Shown: piece by piece, positions 1 through 5,538 of the stretch | Position numbering within the stretch: position 1 is the first letter of the stretch | Layout: each line of letters opens with the position of its first letter | NCBI GenBank assembly: GCA_904501775.1 | Contig: CAJGCJ010000121.1 | Span: 1 to 5,550, forward strand | Length of the DNA: 5,550 nucleotides | Origin: an uncultured Bacteroidaceae bacterium | GTDB lineage: Bacteria > Bacteroidota > Bacteroidia > Bacteroidales > Bacteroidaceae | Reading direction: 5' to 3' | The notes under the pieces: generated by a model | What the model saw: only the letters and a program-made list of their open reading frames with translations | Told to the model about the DNA's origin: nothing | Databases searched by the model: none | Program-made: the position numbers and the translations under genes

Positions 1-188
1 ACCTTTATTATCGAGTATCTGTCACCATTGCCGTCGTACTTTTCGGTAGCTTTCACACGTGCCGAGGTATCGAACTGATTCTGCTCGAATGACTGCACAT
101 GGAACTTTCTGTTTTGCTGCGCCTGCGTTGTTGCTGCCATAAGAAGCAACAACAGAAGAATCGACAGTTTATTGAGTATCTGTTTCAT
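1..188 (-). CDS. N-terminal fragment of a secreted Bacteroidales protein (PEGA/SUMF1-associated type?)
   Basis: A minus-strand reading frame starts at an ATG (188-186) and stays open for 62 codons to the left edge, so only the N-terminus is present. Residues 1-24 form a clear signal peptide: MKQ-ILNK, a run of leucines (LLLLLL), then AATTQAQ, with likely cleavage near QA-Q. The mature part begins QNRKFHVQSFEQNQFD and continues with ARV, EKYDGNGDRYSIIKV. The pattern 'V-SF-xxNxFD-SA ... YDGNGxxYxIIKV' resembles, from memory, the N-terminal region of exported Bacteroidales proteins that carry PEGA repeats or SUMF1-like domains; that assignment is an inference from about 60 residues. The gene is divergent from parC, and a well-spaced Bacteroidetes promoter lies upstream at 262-293. 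The existence of the gene and its export are well supported; its function is not determined. Confidence 0.75.
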   Translation of the reverse strand, partial: MKQILNKLSILLLLLLMAATTQAQQNRKFHVQSFEQNQFDTSARVKATEKYDGNGDRYSIIK

Positions 189-261
189 TTTATGTTTGTG
201 TATATTCTTTTACGGTTAATACCACAAGACCTTACAAAGAATTACATTTGTATCAAAATTG

Positions 262-293
262 CAAACTTACTCATATTACGGTTTATTCACAAA
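262..293 (-). promoter_or_regulatory. Leftward Bacteroidetes-type promoter
   Basis: Read on the minus strand, TAAGTTTG (269-262) matches the Bacteroidetes -7 consensus TAnnTTTG, and TTTG (293-290) matches the -33 element, with 20 bases between them. Transcription would start around 255, leaving a leader of roughly 65-70 bases before the ATG at 188. Both elements with a plausible spacing make this the best promoter in the window. Confidence 0.65.
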
Positions 294-321
294 TTTTTAC
301 TACAAATTCGCATTACACCTC

Positions 322-346
322 AACCATATGATAACCATATGATAAC
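322..346. repeat. Tandem 11-bp repeat AACCATATGAT in the divergent promoter region
   Basis: Two exact copies of AACCATATGAT lie at 322-332 and 333-343, followed by the first three bases (AAC) of another copy. Each contains the palindrome CATATG. The 11-bp period is close to one helical turn, so two protein subunits could bind the same DNA face. It sits just upstream of the leftward -33 element and could be an operator, or a chance slippage product in AT-rich DNA. Confidence 0.5.
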
Positions 347-504
347 AAATCAAGCATATTTCACAGATAATCAAATACTGCAGCCTATAGAAATTCGGTT
401 TCCTTAATAATTGAGCAACACATTTTCTATGGTTTATTTTAACAAAAACCGAGTTTTTTATAATAGCTTTCAGCCGAAGAGCCCGCTCACACAAAAAAAA
501 GCAT

Positions 505-512
505 TATATTTG
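505..512 (+). promoter_or_regulatory. Probable parC operon -7 element
   Basis: TATATTTG matches the Bacteroidetes -7 consensus TAnnTTTG exactly. No convincing TTTG was found at the expected -33 distance. A start near 518-521 would give a leader of about 110 bases before the ATG at 629, longer than usual, so part of the leader could be regulatory or a second promoter could lie closer. Confidence 0.5.
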
Positions 513-628
513 CAATATTATATTGTGGGGATTGGCTGCATCTGTTTCTGTTGAAATATTTTTCACTCACTTGCAGGCTCTCTTTCGCATACAATACTAA
601 ACAACCCGTTAAGCCAAGAGTATATTTT

Positions 629-3283
629 ATGGAATATAACGACAACGACGAGAAACGCATTGCCGATGACGCTGCGATAAACGACGACAGTAACACCCAG
701 CAACATAGCAGCTACACACCGCCGCAAGACTCATCGCCTACGCACAAGCTCACAGGCATGTACCAGAACTGGTTTCTGGACTATGCGTCGTATGTGATAC
801 TGGAGCGTGCCGTGCCGCACCTGTACGATGGACTTAAACCCGTACAGCGACGCATTCTGCATGCCATGCGCGAACTCGACGATGGCCGTTATAACAAGGT
901 TGCCAATGTCGTGGGACACACGATGCAGTATCACCCGCACGGCGATGCCTCAATAGGCGGTGCTCTTGTGCAGATGGGCCAGAAGGATCTTCTCATCGAC
1001 TGTCAGGGAAACTGGGGTAACATCCTCACAGGCGACTCGGCAGCTGCCCCCCGTTACATCGAGGCACGTCTGTCGCACTTTGCACACGATGTCGTATTCA
1101 ACCCCAAGACAACAGAGTGGAAACTGTCGTATGACGGACGCAACAAAGAGCCCATCACGTTGCCTGTAAAGTTCCCGTTGCTGTTGGTACATGGAGTCGA
1201 GGGTATTGCTGTGGGATTGTCATCAAGGATATTGCCACACAACTTCAACGAGGTGTGCGATGCAGCAGTATCGTACCTCAAGAACGAGGAGTTCACGCTC
1301 TACCCCGATTTTCAGACAGGCGGCAGCATCGACGTTTCGCGCTACCACGACGGCGACCGTACAGGACGTGTGCGCATACGCGCCAAGATAACAAAGTCGG
1401 ACGATGGAAAGACATTGTCGATAACCGAAATTCCCTACAGCAAGACTACACCCATAATAATAGAGTCGATACTTAAGGCCGTAGAGAACGGCAAGATGAA
1501 GGTGCGTCGCATCGACGACAACACCTCGGACAAGGTAGAGATACAGCTGCACCTTGCTCCCGGCGTATCGTCGGACAAGACAATAGATGCGCTGTATGCC
1601 TTCACCGACTGCGAAATAAGCATCACACCCTGCTGCTGTGTGATTGACAACCAGACACCGGTATTCCTCACGGTGAGCGAGATTCTGCGCCGCTCGGTAG
1701 ACAACACAAAAGAGCTGTTGCGCAAGGAGCTTGAGATACGCAAAGGCGAATTGCTCGAGCAGCTGCACTTTGCCTCGCTCGAGAGCATTTTCATCGAGGA
1801 GCGCATATACAAGGACAAGGAGTTCGAGCAGGCACCCGACATGGACAGCGCACTATCGCACATCGACATGCGCCTTGAGCCCTACAAGAAAGATTTCATA
1901 CGCGAAGTGACACGCGACGACCTGCTGCGCCTTATGGAGATAAAGATGGCGCGCATACTCAAGTTCAACAAGGATAAGGCTGAAGAGCTTATTGCAAGAC
2001 TGAAGAAGGAAATTGCCGAAATTGACAAGCAGCTGTCGAACATGGTGGCGGTAACAATAAAGTGGTTCACCATGCTGAAAGAGAAATATGGCGCACGCTT
2101 CCCCCGACTCACCGAGATACGCAACCTCGACACTATAGTTGCAGCCAAGGTGGTGGAGGCCAACCAGAAGCTATACATAAACCGAAACGAAGGATTCATA
2201 GGCACATCATTGAAGAAGGATGAGTTTGTAACAAACTGCTCGGACATCGACGACATAATCCTCTTCTACAAAGACGGCAAGTTCAAGATTGTAAAAGTGT
2301 GCGAGAAACTGTTTGTAGGCAAGAACATCATTCACCTCGATGTGTTCAAGAAGAACGACAAACGCACAATATACAACGCCGTATACCGCGACGGCAAGAA
2401 CGGAATACACTACATAAAGCGTTTCGCTGCAACAGGAATGACACGCGACCGCGAGTATGACCTTACACAAGGAACTCCCGGCTCAAAGGTGACTTATTTC
2501 AGTGCCAACCCCAACGGCGAGGCCGAGGTAATAAAGGTAACACTGCGTCCCAATCCGCGCCTGCGCAACACAATAATAGAGCGCGACTTCAGCACTATTG
2601 CCATCAAGGGACGCCAGTCGATGGGTAACATACTCACCAAGAACGAGGTGCACCGCATAACACTGAAGCGACACGGAAGTTCTACGCTCGGTGGCCGCCA
2701 TGTGTGGTTCGACCGCGATATTCTGCGCATCAACTTCGACAACCACGGCGAGTATCTGGGCGAATTCCACAACGACGACAAGATACTTGTAATACTGAAG
2801 AACGGCGATTTCTACCTGAGCCCTATCGACCTGAACAACCACTACGAAGAGGATATTCTTGTCATAGAGAAATATGACCCCATGAAGGTGTGGTCGGCTG
2901 CGCTCTACGATGCTTCGCAACAGAACTTCCCCTATGTAAAGCGTTTCACCATAGATGCCGCACCACGCAAGCAGAACTGCTTGGGCGAAAGCAAGGAGAA
3001 CAAGCTGATATGGTTCTCAGAGACACCCTATCCGCGCATACAGGTGATGTTCGGCGGCAACGACAGTTTCCGCGAGCCGTTGGTGATAGAGGTAGACGAG
3101 TTCATCGCAGTAAAGAGCTTCAAGGCACGCGGCAAGCGTCTTACCACATTCGAGCTTGACGAGATAATTGAGCTTGAGCCCACACGCCGGCCCGTTCTGC
3201 CTGAGCCCGAGGAGGAGATTCCCGTCAATGACGAGGAAGAAGAGATACAACAGCCCTCACTTTTCGACGACAATGAGGAGTAG
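629..3283 (+). CDS. parC: DNA topoisomerase IV subunit A (ParC), Bacteroidetes type
   Basis: This is the DNA-binding and cleaving subunit of topoisomerase IV, which with ParE decatenates and relaxes chromosomes in the cytoplasm. The protein has 884 residues, counted from the ATG at 629. The breakage-reunion core spans about residues 40-490: LYDGLKPVQRRILHAM at 66-80, the quinolone-pocket helix HPHGDASIGG at 102-111, and APRYIEARLS, whose Tyr143 should be the catalytic tyrosine that links to DNA. A charged coiled-coil region follows at about 430-470. The C-terminal beta-pinwheel runs from about 500 to 850. It lacks the QRRGGRG GyrA box and has KGRQSMGN (660-667) instead, which supports ParC over GyrA. 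The tail is acidic and ends QPSLFDDNEE. An in-frame TTG at 551 would add 26 residues unlike the family, so ATG 629 is preferred; the bases before it are AT-rich, as is common in this phylum. The gene overlaps the next one by 11 bp. Confidence 0.92.
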   Translation: MEYNDNDEKRIADDAAINDDSNTQQHSSYTPPQDSSPTHKLTGMYQNWFLDYASYVILERAVPHLYDGLKPVQRRILHAMRELDDGRYNKVANVVGHTMQYHPHGDASIGGALVQMGQKDLLIDCQGNWGNILTGDSAAAPRYIEARLSHFAHDVVFNPKTTEWKLSYDGRNKEPITLPVKFPLLLVHGVEGIAVGLSSRILPHNFNEVCDAAVSYLKNEEFTLYPDFQTGGSIDVSRYHDGDRTGRVRIRAKITKSDDGKTLSITEIPYSKTTPIIIESILKAVENGKMKVRRIDDNTSDKVEIQLHLAPGVSSDKTIDALYAFTDCEISITPCCCVIDNQTPVFLTVSEILRRSVDNTKELLRKELEIRKGELLEQLHFASLESIFIEERIYKDKEFEQAPDMDSALSHIDMRLEPYKKDFIREVTRDDLLRLMEIKMARILKFNKDKAEELIARLKKEIAEIDKQLSNMVAVTIKWFTMLKEKYGARFPRLTEIRNLDTIVAAKVVEANQKLYINRNEGFIGTSLKKDEFVTNCSDIDDIILFYKDGKFKIVKVCEKLFVGKNIIHLDVFKKNDKRTIYNAVYRDGKNGIHYIKRFAATGMTRDREYDLTQGTPGSKVTYFSANPNGEAEVIKVTLRPNPRLRNTIIERDFSTIAIKGRQSMGNILTKNEVHRITLKRHGSSTLGGRHVWFDRDILRINFDNHGEYLGEFHNDDKILVILKNGDFYLSPIDLNNHYEEDILVIEKYDPMKVWSAALYDASQQNFPYVKRFTIDAAPRKQNCLGESKENKLIWFSETPYPRIQVMFGGNDSFREPLVIEVDEFIAVKSFKARGKRLTTFELDEIIELEPTRRPVLPEPEEEIPVNDEEEEIQQPSLFDDNEE

Positions 3284-4124
3284 GCTGAGTCTTATACTTG
3301 CAGCCATTCTGCTGATAACAACAGCATCGGCAGCGGTGGCGCAACATGCTGCAAGCGACAGCATAAACCCCTATCGCGTGGTGGTGCGCAGCTCGCTGCA
3401 CGGAATAAGCATGCTCAACAACCTCGACACCTATCTATCGGGGTACAACTACAAAGGAGCAGGCTACCACTACAGCCACGAGACCTTCCGCAAGGCACAC
3501 ACCGGCAGCTACAACTGGAGATACCAGACACTGACCGACTTTACAATAGGATATGCCACACTGCACAACAGCACACAGCTTGTGGCAATGGCATCGCGTC
3601 GTTGGAGCGGATATCACGCTTTCGATATAAGCGACAGGCTGCAGCTGCTTGCCGGAGCACAGATTGAACTGACAGGCGGTGCGCTCTACCTGCCCTCGAA
3701 CGGCAACAACCCGGTATCGGTAAAGCTGCGCAGCGCCATAGCAGCCTCGGGAATGGCAATATACAAGTTCAATATAGGAAGCAGAAAGTGCAAGGCACGC
3801 TACCAGATAGACATTCCAATGGCCGGGGTCATGTTTTCGCCCGAGTTCGGACAGTCATATTACGAGATATTCGGTTTGGGACACACCGACGGAATAGTAA
3901 ATTTCTCAAACATCGTAAATAGCCCGTCGTGGCGACACATGCTCTCACTCGACATACCTATGGGCAAAAGCACCATGAGAGTAGCATACATTGCCGACCT
4001 TTACCAATCGAAGGTAAACGACATACGCACCCACGAGTATAGCCACACTATAGCCATAGGTTTCACAAAAACAATATACAAAGTGAAGCGCAACGACCCC
4101 ATTGAAGCCTACAGCCCATACTAA
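3273..4124 (+). CDS. DUF3316-like exported protein
   Basis: The product has 283 residues and unknown function. Residues 1-24 form a signal peptide: MRSR, a hydrophobic stretch (LSLILAAILLITT), then ASAAVAQ with likely cleavage after VAQ. The mature part contains LDTYLSGYNYKGAGYHYSHE, SGMAIYKFNI, GVMFSPEFGQSYYEIF and a late SKVNDIRTHEYSHTIAIGF segment. These match, from memory, the Bacteroidetes DUF3316 family. Alternating aromatic/hydrophobic strands (YKFNIG, YQIDIPM, MLSLDIPMG, MRVAYIADL, HTIAIGFTKT) suggest a small beta-barrel or outer-membrane-associated protein, which is an inference. ATG 3273 is chosen over an in-frame ATG at 3168 because it starts exactly at the signal peptide; the upstream extension is out-of-frame parC sequence. 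The start lies inside the end of parC (3273-3283 overlap), which suggests translational coupling. The stop is 3 bp before the next gene. Confidence 0.78.
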   Translation: MRSRLSLILAAILLITTASAAVAQHAASDSINPYRVVVRSSLHGISMLNNLDTYLSGYNYKGAGYHYSHETFRKAHTGSYNWRYQTLTDFTIGYATLHNSTQLVAMASRRWSGYHAFDISDRLQLLAGAQIELTGGALYLPSNGNNPVSVKLRSAIAASGMAIYKFNIGSRKCKARYQIDIPMAGVMFSPEFGQSYYEIFGLGHTDGIVNFSNIVNSPSWRHMLSLDIPMGKSTMRVAYIADLYQSKVNDIRTHEYSHTIAIGFTKTIYKVKRNDPIEAYSPY

Positions 4125-4127
4125 AAG

Positions 4128-5174
4128 ATGAAAAGAGTTATAGCATATATAGTAATTATCGTGTCCTGCTTGTGCACAAGCTGCGTAAAAGAGGATAGTT
4201 TCAATAACTCGACAACAGGCAATTTCGATGCTCTGTGGAGCATCATTGACCAACGCTACTGTTTCTTTGAGCAGGCTCGCGAGGAGTTCGGACTCGACTG
4301 GGATGCCGTATATGACAAATACCGCCCTATGGCTGCCGAAGCCGAGAGCGATGCACAACTGTTCGATGTGATGGCACAGATGCTGCAAGAGTTGCGTGAC
4401 GGACATGTCAACCTTACATCGGAGTATGGAACAGCATACTATTGGGACTGGAAACTCAACTACCCCATCAACTTCAGCGACTCGATACAGCGCAACTATC
4501 TTGGCAACGACTTCAGAATAAACAACGGAATATACTACACCACAATAAAGGACTCCATTGCATACGCCTATGTAGGCAGCTTTGCCAATTCGTTCGGCAA
4601 CAGCAACATCACAGCACTTATGCTCGGCATATCAAAATGCAAAGGACTTGTACTCGACATCCGCAACAACGGTGGTGGCATGCTCACATCGGCCGAGCAG
4701 CTGGCATCACACTTTACAGAGATGAAAATACACTGCGGATACATAAAACACAAGACAGGCAAGGGACACGACGACTTTTCGTCGCCCGAGCCCCTCTATC
4801 TTGAGCCGGGCAATGGAGCAATATGGCTAAAGCCGGTGGTACTGCTCACCAACAGGGGTGTGTACAGTTCGGCCAACCATTTTGTAATGCTTATGCGCAG
4901 TCTGCCACATGTGCTTGTACTTGGCGACAAGACAGGCGGTGGCAGCGGAATGCCCCTTAACAGCACATTGCCCAACGGCTGGGGAGTACGTTTCTCGGCC
5001 TGCCCCATCCTCGACAGCGGGATGAACGACACCGAGTTCGGCATTGCACCCGACACAACCGTACATATAACATCGGACGACTGGAACAGCGGACGCGACA
5101 CTATGATAGAGAGTGCATGTGGGCTCATCATGGAGTATTATAAAAAAAATAGCGAAAAGAGTACCCCAAATTAA
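4128..5174 (+). CDS. S41-family peptidase, probable surface lipoprotein
   Basis: The protein has 348 residues. Residues 1-19 form a lipoprotein signal ending in a lipobox with Cys19 (LCTSC). The next residues, VKED, resemble the surface-export signal known from Bacteroidetes lipoproteins, so it may face outward. S41-like motifs appear in order: RDGHVNL (90-96), GLVLDIRNNGGG (173-184), TNRGVYSSANHF (241-252), GDKTGGGSG (266-274) and FGIAPDTTV (304-312). By alignment from memory with NRGSASASE of C-terminal processing proteases, the nucleophile should be Ser247. The matching Lys position is Gly/Ser here, while DGH supplies His93, so a tricorn/CPAF-like Ser-His arrangement is more likely than the CtpA Ser-Lys dyad. 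No PDZ domain is evident between 97 and 170, and the protein is shorter than typical Ctp proteases. The gene starts 3 bp after the DUF3316-like gene, so all three genes probably form one transcript. The substrate is unknown. Confidence 0.85.
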   Translation: MKRVIAYIVIIVSCLCTSCVKEDSFNNSTTGNFDALWSIIDQRYCFFEQAREEFGLDWDAVYDKYRPMAAEAESDAQLFDVMAQMLQELRDGHVNLTSEYGTAYYWDWKLNYPINFSDSIQRNYLGNDFRINNGIYYTTIKDSIAYAYVGSFANSFGNSNITALMLGISKCKGLVLDIRNNGGGMLTSAEQLASHFTEMKIHCGYIKHKTGKGHDDFSSPEPLYLEPGNGAIWLKPVVLLTNRGVYSSANHFVMLMRSLPHVLVLGDKTGGGSGMPLNSTLPNGWGVRFSACPILDSGMNDTEFGIAPDTTVHITSDDWNSGRDTMIESACGLIMEYYKKNSEKSTPN

Positions 5175-5184
5175 AAAATTGCAC

Positions 5185-5192
5185 TATCTTTG
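5185..5192 (+). promoter_or_regulatory. Probable tRNA-Leu -7 element
   Basis: TATCTTTG matches TAnnTTTG and ends 20 bases before the mature tRNA, so transcription would start about 10-15 bases upstream of it. No clear -33 TTTG is visible. There is no terminator between the peptidase stop (5174) and this site, so read-through from the operon into the tRNA is possible. Confidence 0.55.
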
Positions 5193-5212
5193 CACAACGA
5201 AATAAGCAGAGC

Positions 5213-5294
5213 GCGCCTGTGGCGAAATTGGTAGACGCGCCAGACTTAGGATCTGGTGTTTTGCGACGTGTAGGTTCGAGTCCTATCAGGCGCA
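5213..5294 (+). tRNA. tRNA-Leu (anticodon UAG)
   Basis: A complete class II cloverleaf is present. The acceptor stem is GCGCCTG (5213-5219) with CAGGCGC (5287-5293), and the discriminator base is A5294. The D stem is GCG/CGC (5222-5224, 5236-5238). The anticodon stem is CCAGA/TCTGG (5240-5244, 5252-5256) around loop CTTAGGA, giving anticodon TAG at 5247-5249, which reads CUN leucine codons. A long variable arm spans 5257-5269, as expected for leucine. The T arm is GTAGG-TTCGAGT-CCTAT (5270-5286). CCA is not encoded, so it would be added by the CCA-adding enzyme. The open frame over it that reads MAKLVDAPDLGSG is an artefact of the tRNA sequence. Confidence 0.98.
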
Positions 5295-5304
5295 CGATTG
5301 GACA

Positions 5305-5346
5305 AAAGAGGAATTCTCAAAAAAGAGAGTTCCTCTTTCCTGTTTT
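5305..5346 (+). terminator. Terminator-like hairpin after tRNA-Leu
   Basis: AAAGAGGAATTCTC (5305-5318) pairs with GAGAGTTCCTCTTT (5325-5338) over 14 base pairs with one G-T wobble (5314/5329). The loop is six adenines. CCTGTTTT follows, a short and imperfect T-run. It starts 11 bases after the tRNA end, so it probably ends the tRNA transcript and separates it from the array to the right. Confidence 0.7.
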
Positions 5347-5347
5347 G

Positions 5348-5443
5348 AGAATCGACAATGCCGACAGCGGTTGGTCAAACGAAGGAGGGGCGAAGCTCGT
5401 ACCGTTTGGGCCGCGATAAGGCGGCGTTGTCAATTTAAAAGAT
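5348..5443. repeat. Structured tandem repeat, unit A (96 bp)
   Basis: The unit begins AGAATCGACAAT and carries GTTGTCAATTT near its end (5426-5436). On paper the plus strand folds into one long hairpin. The outer stem is GACAATGCCG/CGGCGTTGTC (5354-5363 with 5422-5431, one wobble). The middle stem is GCGG/CCGC (5367-5370 with 5411-5414). An asymmetric internal loop TTGGT/GG (5371-5375, 5409-5410) follows. The inner stem is CAAACG/CGTTTG (5376-5381 with 5403-5408), then AAG and a weakly paired apical region. Unit B keeps the same architecture with different bases. The core (5360-5425) is GC-rich and the edges are AT-rich. Identity is unknown: it may be a tandem non-coding RNA or a palindromic repeat element. 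No promoter was recognised for it on either strand. Confidence 0.75.
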
Positions 5444-5538
5444 ATAATCGGCAACGCGAGCAGCAAAAGGTCACGCGAAGCACCGCGCCAGTGGTGCCGC
5501 GTGGGTTGCGAAAAGCGAGTGTTGTCAATTTTACTATC
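5444..5538. repeat. Structured tandem repeat, unit B (95 bp)
   Basis: This unit begins ATAATCGGCAAC, aligned with the start of unit A, and has GTTGTCAATTT at 5521-5531, exactly 95 bp after the copy in unit A. Blocks shared with unit A at the same offsets include AATCG-CAA, GGTCA--CGAAG and GGG/GCGA near the 3' side. The outer stem is 5450-5461 with 5515-5526, including GGCAAC/GTTGTC and a possible tandem G-A mismatch (5458-5459 with 5517-5518). The middle stem is GCAA/TTGC (5463-5466 with 5506-5509). The internal loop is AAGGT/GG (5467-5471, 5504-5505). The inner stem is CACGCG/CGCGTG (5472-5477 with 5498-5503). An AA bulge and a strong apical stem GCACC/GGTGC (5480-5484 with 5493-5497) complete it. 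Middle and inner stems covary with unit A. Confidence 0.75.

Larger units (their letters stand above)
189..628. other. Divergent AT-rich intergenic region
   Basis: About 440 bases separate the leftward secreted-protein gene from parC. The region contains the leftward promoter (262-293), the 11-bp tandem repeat (322-346) and the rightward -7 element (505-512). A weak inverted pair, GGTTT (431-435) and AAACC (446-450), is followed by T-rich sequence but is too short to call a terminator. No RNA gene or credible small protein gene was seen. Short open frames crossing it (for example 99-407 plus and 300-494 minus) have low-complexity, AT-driven compositions. Confidence 0.6.

Noticed and set aside
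431..459. GGTTT...AAACC hairpin followed by T-run as a terminator
   Set aside because: Only five base pairs with a 10-base loop, and it lies between divergent genes where no transcript needs to end.
551..628. TTG start for parC, adding 26 residues
   Set aside because: No ribosome-binding signal at a useful distance and an extension unlike ParC proteins; ATG 629 gives a normal N-terminus.
1223..1768. 181-residue minus-strand frame inside parC
   Set aside because: It lies wholly opposite the conserved parC core, has no recognisable motifs or promoter, and is explained as a shadow of parC codon use.
3168..3272. Upstream start for the DUF3316-like gene
   Set aside because: These 35 codons are the acidic ParC tail read in another frame, and they would bury the signal peptide that begins at 3273.
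629..3283. GyrA rather than ParC
   Set aside because: The QRRGGRG GyrA box is absent and the pinwheel has KGRQSMGN instead; the core motifs fit Bacteroidetes ParC better.
5219..5419. Open frame beginning MAKLVDAPDLGSG
   Set aside because: It is the translation of the tRNA-Leu gene and its downstream hairpin, a well-known spurious protein call.
5443..5448. TATAAT with TTGTCA upstream as a sigma70 promoter in the array
   Set aside because: The gap between TTGTCA (5427-5432) and TATAAT is only 10 bases, and Bacteroidetes promoters use TAnnTTTG rather than this form.
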